41,506 nucleotides of DNA from the NCBI GenBank assembly GCA_003402695.1, contig QQNC01000003.1, positions 1 to 41,506 on the forward strand, in the 5' to 3' direction. The DNA is from Verrucomicrobiota bacterium. GTDB lineage: Bacteria; Verrucomicrobiota; Verrucomicrobiia; Opitutales; Opitutaceae. Under the pieces are notes generated by a model. It had not been told where the DNA came from, did not search any database, and worked only from the letters and a program-made list of their open reading frames with translations. Made by a program: the position numbers and the translations under genes. Shown piece after piece: positions 16,316 through 27,245 of the stretch. Within the stretch, counting starts at the first letter, position 1. Each line of letters opens with the position of its first letter.

Positions 16316-17797
16316 TCAGAGGGCCGGAGGGGGAAGGTTGTTCACTTTGGGCGGGAAATCGAACCAGAACCAGTGGGAGCGCGGCTCGCCGGGGTCGCGT
16401 TTCCAGCCGAAGAGACCGTTGCCGAAGGCGACGCGTTTTGACTCGGGGCGCGAAGAGGTGCTGAACAGCGGGCCGAGATGAAACTCCTTTTCGTCGTACT
16501 CGTGGCGCCAGGTCACCGCCCGCCAGAGGAGCGACCAGCGCTTGTCGTCGGGCGCGCGCTGGTCGGAGCGGTAGAGTGCAAACAGGGGAGTCCATGTCTC
16601 GCGGACGGTGTCATTCTCGGGGAAAAACACGTCCAGGGGGCTGAACAGCTGGAACTGCCGGCGGCCCGCGCCATTGTCCCACTTGCTGAAGAACGGCCAG
16701 ACATGGGTGCGACCGGCGGGCGCCGCCGCGGGATTGGTCAGGCTCCGCTGCTCGAGGGACCAGTAGAGCAGGTAGAGGAACTGGGTCCGGGTCTGCGCCA
16801 CGCCGGAATCATCCCACTTCGCCCGGCGCACCAAGGGCCACAGGTACCAGGTCTTGTCCATGCCCTTGATCACCGAGTGCGTGTAGAATGGGCCCCAGCG
16901 GTTGACCAAGCGGTTGTCGCCCTCGCCCTGCACGAAAAACGGCCACAGGTAGCGCTGCTCGTGATAGCGATAGGGCAGCGTGCGGTCGGTGTAGCCGAAA
17001 AATGGCCAGACATAGTTTTCGTCCACGAATCCGTCGCGCCGCTCGTGGGTGTAGAATGGGATGAAGCCATGCTGCCGGGTCGGCGGCGTGCCGGCGGGGG
17101 CGTCCTCCGCAGGCTGGATCGTGTTGTTCCAGGCGAGCGGCCAGAGATAATAGGATTTGTGGAACCGTTCGGGCCGGTCGCGCCAACCGAACAGCGGCCA
17201 GAGCGCGAAGCCGGTTTCCCGGCCCCGGGTGGACTGGATGAACGGCCAGGGCGTGGAGGTCGTGACCGAGCCGTTTTTCTCCGATCGGAAATACAGCGGC
17301 CAGATCACCCAGGAGAGCTCGTCCTTGCCGAAGCGGTGCTTGATGTTCCCCGCGATGGGAAACAGGGCGCGGTAGGAGGTCTCCGGCGAACCGGTCTGCC
17401 GGGAAAACCAAAAGATCCACAGGTCAAAGGCCTTGGTCTGGTCCGTGGAGGCGGTCGCCTGCTGAGGTCCCGCTCCCGTGATGAGATTGAGCACCGTCCA
17501 CTTGTAGGTGTCGGAGTCCGCCCGGTAGGTGAAGACGGGATAAAGCACCGACGCCACCGTGGTCCGTCCGGCCGTATCCTTGGTTTGGACAAAAAAAGGC
17601 CGCACCCCGGACACCGTTCCGCCGTCGGGTCCGGGTTTTTGGAAGACCAGCGGACCGACGCTTTCCGACGAGGTGACATGGCCCGCGACGTCCACCTGGG
17701 CGACGTGAGCCGGCCAGAGATTGCGCTCCTCCGCCCCGGCCCGCGCACAGAGCGCGGCCAGGCAGCAGAAAACGGCAATCAGACGGGCAATAGGCAT
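16316..17797 (-). CDS. secreted WP-motif repeat protein heading the mlaEFD operon
   Basis: I do not recognise a named family. The 493-residue product has a signal peptide (MPIARLIAVFCCLAALCARAGA, cleaved near residue 22). The mature part carries many units of about 20-30 residues centred on (L/V/I)WP(L/F), for example IWPLYFRSEK, PWPFIQSTRG, LWPLFGWRDR, LWPLAWNN, VWPFFGYTDR, LWPFFVQGEG, LWPLVRRAKW and VWPFFSKWDN, with polar turns between. This pattern of short aromatic strands and charged turns suggests a beta-rich periplasmic or outer-membrane protein. Only 1 base separates it from mlaE, so a role as the outer partner of this lipid transporter is an attractive inference. No lipobox is seen, and the last residue is Leu, not Phe. 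Confidence 0.72.
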   Translation of the reverse strand: MPIARLIAVFCCLAALCARAGAEERNLWPAHVAQVDVAGHVTSSESVGPLVFQKPGPDGGTVSGVRPFFVQTKDTAGRTTVASVLYPVFTYRADSDTYKWTVLNLITGAGPQQATASTDQTKAFDLWIFWFSRQTGSPETSYRALFPIAGNIKHRFGKDELSWVIWPLYFRSEKNGSVTTSTPWPFIQSTRGRETGFALWPLFGWRDRPERFHKSYYLWPLAWNNTIQPAEDAPAGTPPTRQHGFIPFYTHERRDGFVDENYVWPFFGYTDRTLPYRYHEQRYLWPFFVQGEGDNRLVNRWGPFYTHSVIKGMDKTWYLWPLVRRAKWDDSGVAQTRTQFLYLLYWSLEQRSLTNPAAAPAGRTHVWPFFSKWDNGAGRRQFQLFSPLDVFFPENDTVRETWTPLFALYRSDQRAPDDKRWSLLWRAVTWRHEYDEKEFHLGPLFSTSSRPESKRVAFGNGLFGWKRDPGEPRSHWFWFDFPPKVNNLPPPAL

Positions 17798-17901
17798 GGA
17801 AACAGGTCGGAAAATGGACAGTCAGCGTTAGTGCTGGAAGGCGGGCGACTGTTCCGCCGAACGCGATGACATTTAACGGCCTACGTTGATATATTTCCCG
17901 T

Positions 17902-17938
17902 TCTGGCGCAAATTGTAAGTTGCAGTTTTGGCGCCAGA
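17902..17938. promoter_or_regulatory. inverted repeat upstream of the mla operon, possible operator
   Basis: TCTGGCGC (17902-17909) and GCGCCAGA (17931-17938) form a perfect 8-base inverted repeat with a 21-base, AT-richer centre. Read on the minus strand, TTACAA followed about 18 bases later by ATATAT forms a possible promoter overlapping the repeat, about 85-120 bases before the operon's first start codon. Confidence 0.35.
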
Positions 17939-17963
17939 TCGCCGCTCAAGGCCGTCCCGCAAC

Positions 17964-18920
17964 CTAAACCTCGAGACTTCCACCGGGAGCCAGCACGCGA
18001 AAGCTTTCCGCGGACAGCCCGGCCTCGGCCCGCGCCTGTTCCAACGCCTGGATCGGGTGCTCACGGCCCTCGTCCGTCAGTTGAAAGGTGCCCCAGTGCA
18101 TGGCCACGCTGTGGCGCGCGCCGCAGTCGCGGTGGGTCTGCACGGCCTCCGCTGGATTCATGTGCGCGGCCGACATGAACCAGCGGGGCTCGTAGGCCCC
18201 AATCGGGATGAGCGCGAGATGAGGCGCGCCGCAGCGGCGCGCGATGTCGCGGAAGAGGGTTTCATCATAACCTGAGTCGCCTAAAAACCACACCCGACGC
18301 GCCGCCGTGTGCAGATAAAATCCGCCCCATAGCCGCCGGTTGGTGCCGCCGGCGGAGCGCCGGCTCCAGTGGCGGGAGGGCGTGACGGTTACGGTGAGAT
18401 CCGGCGCCAGTTCGTGCGCCTGCCACCAGTCGAGTTGGACAATATTTTTTGCCCCCGCGCCCTTGAGCAGCGCGTGATGCCCGAGCGGCGCGACAAACAC
18501 CGGCTGGTGTTCACGCGCGAGCCGGCGCAACGACGGCAGGTCGCAGTGGTCGTAGTGATCGTGGCTCAGGAGCACCGTGTCGATTTTCGGCAGCGATTCA
18601 AAGGCCACTCCCGGCGCATGCACCCGGCGCGGCCCGGCCCAGCTTACGGGGCTGACGCGCGCGGAAAAAACCGGATCGGTCAGCAGGGTGTGGTGCGAGG
18701 TTTGGAGCAGGAAGGTCGCGTGATTGACCCAGGTGGCGGTGACGCTGTCGTCGGCCGGCGCCGGCGGCGGGAGCGCCGGGTCAATCTTCACCCATTGCGG
18801 CCAGCGCGCGGGCCGGCTGGAAAACTGCCAGCGCAGCACGTCGAGTACGCCGCGCTCTGCCGGCCCGCTGGGATTGAAAAAGGTTTTCCCGTTGAAGTGG
18901 TCGGAGACCGGCGGTGTCAT
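17964..18920 (-). CDS. metallo-beta-lactamase-fold hydrolase, NAPE-PLD-like
   Basis: The 318-residue protein has the metal-binding signature LLSHDHYDH (118-125; H120, H122, D124, H125), a strand ATWVNHATFLLQ with the family's histidine, LLTDPVFS, then FLGDSGYDE with the bridging aspartate and MHWGTFQL near the C-terminus. This order and the WAGPRR segment match the N-acyl-phosphatidylethanolamine phospholipase D-like group of MBL enzymes (UlaG relatives are shorter). Two metal ions are expected. Bacterial substrates for the group are mostly unknown; a lipid substrate is possible. No signal peptide. It is transcribed in the same direction as the mla operon but ends 166 bases before it. Confidence 0.88.
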   Translation of the reverse strand: MTPPVSDHFNGKTFFNPSGPAERGVLDVLRWQFSSRPARWPQWVKIDPALPPPAPADDSVTATWVNHATFLLQTSHHTLLTDPVFSARVSPVSWAGPRRVHAPGVAFESLPKIDTVLLSHDHYDHCDLPSLRRLAREHQPVFVAPLGHHALLKGAGAKNIVQLDWWQAHELAPDLTVTVTPSRHWSRRSAGGTNRRLWGGFYLHTAARRVWFLGDSGYDETLFRDIARRCGAPHLALIPIGAYEPRWFMSAAHMNPAEAVQTHRDCGARHSVAMHWGTFQLTDEGREHPIQALEQARAEAGLSAESFRVLAPGGSLEV

Positions 18921-18933
18921 GGCCGGTCGTTAT

Positions 18934-19009
18934 GGCCCACGGAACACACAGAATACACGGAAAAACCAGTGCCATGCTTGGAGTCCGCCTTCCGTGTGTT
19001 CCGTGGGCC
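18934..19009. repeat. intergenic inverted repeat, family D, second copy
   Basis: GGCCCACGGAACACACAGAA at the left is mirrored by TTCCGTGTGTTCCGTGGGCC at the right, with a spacer of about 30 bases. Arms match the copy at 5297-5367 closely while the spacers differ. It fills the gap between the divergent hydrolase and rsmD genes. Confidence 0.87.
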
Positions 19010-19038
19010 TACCTGCTTAAACAATTCAGAGGTGAACC

Positions 19039-19611
19039 ATGCGCATAAGCGGTGGTCAGGCCCGCGGTATTCCTCTCGTCGTCCCCAAGGGCGATGCCGT
19101 CCGTCCGGCGACGGACGGGATGCGGCAGGCAGCGTTTTCCAGCCTCGGCGGCTACGTCGTGGGCGCCCGGTTTCTCGACCTGTTCGCCGGCAGTGGGGCG
19201 TACGGACTCGAGGCGCTGAGCCGCGGGGCGGCCGGCGGGGTGTTCGTGGAGAAGAATTCGAAGGCCGCGGCGTGCGTCCGCCAGAATCTCGCGGCCGTGT
19301 GCAAGAGCCTCGGCCGCGACGAGGCCGGCGTGGAGGTGTTCCAGGCCGATGCGCTCACCGGGCCGTTGGGCGATGGCGTGCCGGATGTTGTGTTCATCGA
19401 TCCGCCCTACGAAATCATCCTCGAGGTGGCCCCGGCGCTGTTCGCGCGGTTGGGTGAACTGCTCGCACCGAAGCCCGATGCGCTGGTGGTCTTCGAGATG
19501 CCGGGTGAAATCGAACTCACCCCGCCGGGTTGGACGCTCCTGAAACGGCTCGGCAAGGGCATCCGCCAGCCGACCGTGGCGTTTTTCAGAGCAAGCCGAG
19601 CTTCGCCCTGA
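19039..19611 (+). CDS. rsmD: 16S rRNA (guanine966-N2)-methyltransferase
   Basis: RsmD methylates G966 of 16S rRNA with S-adenosylmethionine. The 190-residue protein begins MRISGGQARGIPLVVPKGDAVRPATDGMRQAAF in the family pattern. The SAM site is DLFAGSG (47-53) within FLDLFAGSGAYGLEALSRGA, and the catalytic motif is DPPY (121-124). It is one of the few genes here with a recognisable ribosome site (AGAGGTG, 7 or so bases before the ATG). Its last 26 bases overlap the 3' end of rsmE, which is encoded on the other strand. Confidence 0.93.
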   Translation: MRISGGQARGIPLVVPKGDAVRPATDGMRQAAFSSLGGYVVGARFLDLFAGSGAYGLEALSRGAAGGVFVEKNSKAAACVRQNLAAVCKSLGRDEAGVEVFQADALTGPLGDGVPDVVFIDPPYEIILEVAPALFARLGELLAPKPDALVVFEMPGEIELTPPGWTLLKRLGKGIRQPTVAFFRASRASP

Positions 19612-20299
19612 CGACCGCGAGCGCGGCGATCACGGCGGTCTCGGAACGCAGCACTCGCGGCCCGAGATGGGCGAAGGCAAAGCCGTTCGCGCGCAGCAGG
19701 TCCCGCTCGGCAGCCGACCAGCCGCGCTCGGGTCCGAACGCGAGCGCGACCGGTGACGCGAGGGTCACGGCCGAGAGCGCTTGCGGGGATTCGTAATTGT
19801 CGAGGGCGACCCGGGTCACGCCCGGGGGCAGGGCGGCGATCGCCGTGACGAGGGTCTGCCCGTGGGAGACGGCGGGCACCCGGGTGTCGAAGGCCTGCTC
19901 TGCGCCGGTGACGAGGTGGCGGCGCCATTCACCGGATGACCAGAGTGAGCTCTGGGCGTAACTGGCTTCACTTTTTTCTGCGCGGAAAAAATGCAGCGCC
20001 CCCGCGCCGAGGGCCGTGACCTCGCGGAGGATGTCGCGGGCGGTCTGCGGCCGCAGCAGGCCGATCAGCAGGGCGATGGGCTCCGGCGGCGGTGGGGCCG
20101 CGCCCCACGCAAAGGCCAGGGTCAGCGCCTGGTCCCCGATGGCCACGAGCGTGCCCTTGCCGCGCGGGCCGTTGATCAGGCCGGCATCGAACGTGTCACC
20201 GGGCGACCGGCGCAGCACGCCGAGCAGATGGGTCGCCCGCGGGTCCGTGCGCGGCAGCGGTACGGACAGCTCGGCGGGTTCGAAGAGGATAAGGTTCAC
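19586..20299 (-). CDS. rsmE: 16S rRNA (uracil1498-N3)-methyltransferase
   Basis: RsmE is a SPOUT methyltransferase acting on U1498 of 16S rRNA. The 237-residue reading starts at GTG (20297-20299), giving MNLILFEPAELSVPLPRTDP. The N-terminal PUA-like part contains RATHLLGVLRRSPGD; the knot domain ends with ALAFGPERGWSAAERDLL and LGPRVLRSETAVIAAL, the SAM-binding trefoil signature (GPEGG-like and LRxETA). Here the glycine-rich motif reads GPERG rather than GPEGG. A family A repeat lies just upstream, so a longer N-terminus is unlikely. Its stop lies within rsmD, tail to tail. Confidence 0.93.
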   Translation of the reverse strand: MNLILFEPAELSVPLPRTDPRATHLLGVLRRSPGDTFDAGLINGPRGKGTLVAIGDQALTLAFAWGAAPPPPEPIALLIGLLRPQTARDILREVTALGAGALHFFRAEKSEASYAQSSLWSSGEWRRHLVTGAEQAFDTRVPAVSHGQTLVTAIAALPPGVTRVALDNYESPQALSAVTLASPVALAFGPERGWSAAERDLLRANGFAFAHLGPRVLRSETAVIAALAVVRAKLGLL

Positions 20300-20327
20300 G
20301 CGCGTGGCGGGGGCTAGGTGGTCTGAT

Positions 20328-20391
20328 GCAGGTCGGGCTTTACGCCCGACCTTCAGCCACCGGATGTCGGGCGTAAAGCCTGACCTGCGAC
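20328..20391. repeat. REP-like palindrome pair, family A
   Basis: GCAGGTCGGGCTTTACGCCC begins a complete unit, then a spacer of about 14 bases, then TGTCGGGCGTAAAGCCTGAC and ctgcgac as the facing unit. The two units are inverted relative to each other, so the whole element is two-fold symmetric. It lies in the 5' region shared by divergent rsmE and the next gene. Confidence 0.88.
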
Positions 20392-20452
20392 GGACGCTGT
20401 GCCGGGACGATTGCAGATTGCGCCGGGAGAGTCGCGTCCTAAGTTCACCGGT

Positions 20453-21010
20453 ATGAGCTCCCTTGCGACGACGGCCCCGGATGGGGTCTTCAAGAAACTC
20501 ACGTTGCGTGACGCCACGGTGCTGCTTGCCCTGGCTTGGCTGGTCCCGTTTGCGGTGCATCTCCTGCCGTGGGCCGGGGAGCGTCCACTTGGCGCGTACC
20601 TTCTGCCGGTATTCTGGACGACGTTCATCGCGGGATATTTTTACGGCGTGGGGGCGGGCCTCCTCACCGGGTTGTTTTCGCCGGCAATCAACCTGCTCGT
20701 GACGGGCCTGCCGGCCTGGAAGTTTTTTGGCGGGATGAGCCTGGAACTGGTGGGGTTCGTCCTTTTCACCGCCTGGGCTATTCGCCAGGCACCGCGGTGC
20801 TGGCTGTTTGCCCCGCTGGGTTATCTCGTGGCGAAGACCGTCTCGGCGCTCCTGCTTTCGACGGCGACGGTGGTGGGGCGCCCCGATGCAGCGGGGTATT
20901 TTTTCGCCCACATGCTGAGTGGTGGCGCGGCGGGCCTCGTGGTGCTGACGCTGATCCACGGCCTGTTGGTGAAGTTTTATCCCAAGCCCAGCGTTCCGAC
21001 GAAGGTCTAG
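20453..21010 (+). CDS. small integral membrane protein, possibly an ECF transporter S-component
   Basis: The 185-residue product has about five to six hydrophobic segments: roughly 21-39, 46-64, 66-85, 95-111, 117-141 and 150-174. LGAYLLPVFWTTFIAGYFYG followed by GAGLLTGLFSPAINLLVTGLP resembles the first helices of substrate-specific (S) components of energy-coupling-factor transporters, which have a glycine-rich helix pair and similar size. No EcfA or EcfT genes are nearby, so it would use a shared energising module. The ATG at 20453 gives a short soluble N-terminus. The family guess is tentative; it could be an unrelated membrane protein. Confidence 0.5.
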   Translation: MSSLATTAPDGVFKKLTLRDATVLLALAWLVPFAVHLLPWAGERPLGAYLLPVFWTTFIAGYFYGVGAGLLTGLFSPAINLLVTGLPAWKFFGGMSLELVGFVLFTAWAIRQAPRCWLFAPLGYLVAKTVSALLLSTATVVGRPDAAGYFFAHMLSGGAAGLVVLTLIHGLLVKFYPKPSVPTKV

Positions 21011-21200
21011 CCGCTGCCGCCCGCCCAGCGCGCAACCTGCTCGGCGCGGAGTTGGAGCGCGGTGAACTGCCAGCCGGACCGCGCCCTGGTCGGCGGTAGG
21101 GTGAAGAACACCTGCTTCGCCAACGCTCGCGCCGATTTCGGCCTGAAATTGGACCCGGCCTTTCGCGGGGCCTGAGCCCGGCCAGTCGGGCCGCTAAAGC

Positions 21201-21274
21201 TGGAGCGGGTGGACGGAATCGAACCGACGATACCTCTTTGGAAGAGAGGAGTTTTACCACTAAACTACACCCGC
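21201..21274 (-). tRNA. tRNA-Gly (anticodon TCC)
   Basis: Read on the minus strand, the acceptor stem GCGGGTG pairs with CACCCGC, the D-arm is TAGTTTAGTGGTAAAAC, the anticodon arm CCTCT-CTTCCAA-AGAGG gives anticodon TCC, and the T-arm contains GGTTCGATTCC. The 71-base body has discriminator T and an encoded CCA (21201-21203). It decodes GGA. Confidence 0.96.
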
Positions 21275-21425
21275 GGTGCAGGGTCCGCAGCTTCGGGGGC
21301 AGGCGGAGAGGGGGTCAAGCCTGTGTTCAACGGCGCGCCAACTCCGGCAACTCGCAAGTTTTTTACCGCAAACGGCCGGAAATGAGGTTGCGGGGCGGGG
21401 GAGGGGGAGTTTGGCTGCTAGCAGC

Positions 21426-22619
21426 ATGGCCCTAATCACATCTGCATCAGGTCAATCCACGGGCGGGCTGCTCGACGGCTCACCAAAGAATCGTACCAAC
21501 CTGAAGACGGCGCAGACTTTAGCGAAGCTGAAGTCGCTCGAGAAAAAATCGAAGAGTTACAAGCTCCCCATGGGCGAGCTGGCCATTTTCACCCAGCAGC
21601 TGGCGTCGCTGCTCACCGCCGGCCTGCCCCTCGTGCAATGCCTCGAGGCCCTGCAGGATCAGACGGAAGACCAGTGCTTCCGCATCGTCATCCGCGACGT
21701 CCGCACGGACATCTCGTCCGGCAATTCCTTTTCCTCCGCCGTCCGGAAATTCCCGAACTCCTTCAACACCCTCTTCGTGTCCATGGTCGAGGCGGGCGAG
21801 GCGAGCGGCGGCCTGGCGGAAATCCTGATGAAGGTGGCCGGCTATTTCGAGGCCACGGTCAAGCTGACCAAGAAGGTGAAGTCCGCCATGACCTACCCGA
21901 TCGCGGTCATCGGCCTGGCGATCGCCTTGGTCAACGTCCTCCTGATCTTCGTGATCCCCGTGTTCGCGGCGATGTTCGCGGACTTCGGCGCCAAGCTGCC
22001 CGCGCCCACGCAGTTCCTCATCGATTTGTCCAACTTCATGAAGAACATGCCGCCCAAGATCGGCGGCTGGACCCTCGCCCTCGGCGCATGGGCGGTCTAC
22101 TATTTCGGCGGCAAGTACATCAAGACGCCCAACGGCCGCCGTCAGAAGGACAAGCTCCTCGTCCGGGCGCCCATCTTCGGCAACCTGGTGCACAAGATCG
22201 CCCTCTCCCGCTTCTGCCGCACCTACGCGACGCTCATCCGTTCCGGCGTGCCCATCCTGCGCACGCTCGAGATCGTGTCGAACGCCAGCAACAAGGTGCA
22301 GATCGAGGGCGCCTGCTCGGAAATCGCCAAGCACGTCAGCCAGGGCGGCCAGGTCTCCGAGGTGCTCGCCGCCAATTCCTTTTTCCCGCCCATGATGAAG
22401 CACATGGTCAAGGCCGGTGAGGCCACCGGCAACGTGGACGGCATGATGAGCAAGATCGCCGACTTTTATGACGTTGAGTGCGAGGCCACGGTCAGCGCGC
22501 TCACGTCGCTGATCGAGCCGATCCTCATCGTTTTCCTCGGCGTGGTGGTGGGCGGCATCGTCATGGCGATGTTCCTTCCGATCTTCCAACTCGGCGCGGT
22601 CGCGGGCGGCCTGCAATAA
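21426..22619 (+). CDS. type II secretion / type IV pilus inner-membrane protein (GspF/PilC family)
   Basis: The platform protein of type IV pilus and type II secretion machines contacts the assembly ATPase and pilin. The 397-residue protein has two T2SSF domains: the first begins LAIFTQQLASLLTAGLPLVQCLEAL (near residue 50), the second RFCRTYATLIRSGVPILRTLEIV (near 270). Three membrane helices are visible, two around 160-200 and 215-235 and one at the C-terminus (LIEPILIVFLGVVVGGIVMAMFLPIF). EAGEASGGL and KAGEATGNVD are paired family motifs. No pilB, pilT or pilin gene is near, so PilC versus GspF cannot be decided. The ATG at 21426 is chosen; upstream reading would run into the tRNA. Confidence 0.88.
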   Translation: MALITSASGQSTGGLLDGSPKNRTNLKTAQTLAKLKSLEKKSKSYKLPMGELAIFTQQLASLLTAGLPLVQCLEALQDQTEDQCFRIVIRDVRTDISSGNSFSSAVRKFPNSFNTLFVSMVEAGEASGGLAEILMKVAGYFEATVKLTKKVKSAMTYPIAVIGLAIALVNVLLIFVIPVFAAMFADFGAKLPAPTQFLIDLSNFMKNMPPKIGGWTLALGAWAVYYFGGKYIKTPNGRRQKDKLLVRAPIFGNLVHKIALSRFCRTYATLIRSGVPILRTLEIVSNASNKVQIEGACSEIAKHVSQGGQVSEVLAANSFFPPMMKHMVKAGEATGNVDGMMSKIADFYDVECEATVSALTSLIEPILIVFLGVVVGGIVMAMFLPIFQLGAVAGGLQ

Positions 22620-22673
22620 CCGCCCCGTCGCCGATTATTTTTGTCCCGCCCCCGGGCGGTCGCTTCGCCTTCC

Positions 22674-23930
22674 ATGCCTTCCGTCCTCATTGTCGACGAC
22701 CTTCTCTCGATCCACGAGATGCTCGAGGCGGTCATCCAGCCCACGGGCTTCGCCACGTCGTTCGCCACTGACGGGGAAAAGGCGCTCGTGCGCTACAAGA
22801 AGGAGAAGTTCGACCTGGTGCTCGCGGACATCGACATGAAGCCGATGGACGGCATCACCCTGCTCAAGCAGCTCAAGCTGTGGGACCCCAACTCCATCGT
22901 CATCATCATGACGGCCTACGCCTCCACCGAGAGCGCGGTGCAGGCGCTGAAGTTTGGCGCTTTTGACTACCTGCAGAAGCCGTTCCGCGTGGACGAGCTG
23001 ATCGCCACGCTGCGGCGCGGCATCGAGTTCAAGCAGTTCCAGAGCGAGCGGGCCCACACGGGACTCGCCCCGAGTGCGAAAGCCGAGGACATCGAGGGCC
23101 GGCTGACCGGCACGAGCCCGGTGATCAAGAAGCTCATCCAGCAGGTAAAGAAACTTTCCGCGGTGCGGTCCCCTGTCCTCCTTCAGGGCGAGAACGGCAC
23201 CGGGAAGGCCGCGGTGGCGGAGCTGCTCCATGCCGTGAGCGGAGCGGCGGATTCGCAGCTCGTGCGCGTGGACTGTTCGCTCAGCTCGGAGGCGAGTTTC
23301 CGCGAGGGGCTGCTGGGGGCGAATGGCGTGGGCGGCACCTGGGTGCACCAGGCCAAGACCGGCACGCTCTTCCTCCAGCACCTGCAATGCCTGTCCCTGC
23401 CCGTGCAGAAGGAACTCGTCGGCGTGCTGCGCAACACCGCGCAGGGCTTCCGCCTGATCTGTTCCACCACCGAGGACCTCGAAAAGCTGACCGACGAGGG
23501 CAAGTTTCATGACGAGCTGTTCTACCGGGTGGCCTCCCTGCCGGTGCAGATGCCCGCGCTGCGCGAACGGCCCGAGGACATCCCCCTGATCGTGAAAAAA
23601 TACGCCGGCCGGGCGGCGAATCCGCATTTCGATGCCAACACGGTCGAGTTCACGGATGACGCCATGGCGATGCTCACGGCCTACCACTGGCCGGGCAACC
23701 TGACCGAACTTTTCCAGGTGATTTCCAAGGTCGTCACCACGACTGAGACGCGCGTGGTCACCTTGGAGCAGCTGCCGCTGCGGCTGCGCGACCTGAAGCA
23801 TTGGCCGACGCTCGCGGAATACCTGGCCGGTCAGGAAAAGCAGTACATTGACCACGTCCTGCACACCACCCGGGACGACAAGGCCGCCGCCGCCAAGGTG
23901 CTGGGCGTCGACGAGGCCCGTCTCGGGTAG
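22674..23930 (+). CDS. degenerate NtrC-type response regulator
   Basis: The 418-residue protein has a receiver domain (1-118) with intact key residues: acidic pair D8/D9, phosphoacceptor D52 in LVLADIDMKPMDG, T80 and K102 in YLQKPF. The central AAA+ domain (about 143-375) keeps Walker A GENGTGKA (172-179) and the LRERPEDIPLI and WPGNLTEL blocks. However, the GAFTGA loop that contacts sigma54 is missing, and the Walker B region reads GTLFLQHL (230-237) instead of GTLFLDEI, losing the acidic pair. The C-terminal FIS-like helix-turn-helix stops early at LGVDEARLG. It probably cannot hydrolyse ATP or activate sigma54, and may act as a phospho-switch or partner protein. It follows the PilC-like gene by 54 bases. 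Confidence 0.85.
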   Translation: MPSVLIVDDLLSIHEMLEAVIQPTGFATSFATDGEKALVRYKKEKFDLVLADIDMKPMDGITLLKQLKLWDPNSIVIIMTAYASTESAVQALKFGAFDYLQKPFRVDELIATLRRGIEFKQFQSERAHTGLAPSAKAEDIEGRLTGTSPVIKKLIQQVKKLSAVRSPVLLQGENGTGKAAVAELLHAVSGAADSQLVRVDCSLSSEASFREGLLGANGVGGTWVHQAKTGTLFLQHLQCLSLPVQKELVGVLRNTAQGFRLICSTTEDLEKLTDEGKFHDELFYRVASLPVQMPALRERPEDIPLIVKKYAGRAANPHFDANTVEFTDDAMAMLTAYHWPGNLTELFQVISKVVTTTETRVVTLEQLPLRLRDLKHWPTLAEYLAGQEKQYIDHVLHTTRDDKAAAAKVLGVDEARLG

Positions 23931-24008
23931 CGCGGCATTTGACGCGGGGCGTGCTTTCCCGCTTGCCGCGCGTTTCGACGGTCTCAACTGTCACCGAAAT
24001 CTACGCGC

Positions 24009-27245
<3,237 letters not shown>

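Noticed and set aside
21011-21200. Gene fragment between the membrane protein gene and tRNA-Gly
   Set aside because: Short readings such as one containing VGGRVKNTCFANARADFG have no start codon, no recognised motif and no partner fragment; not supported as a pseudogene.
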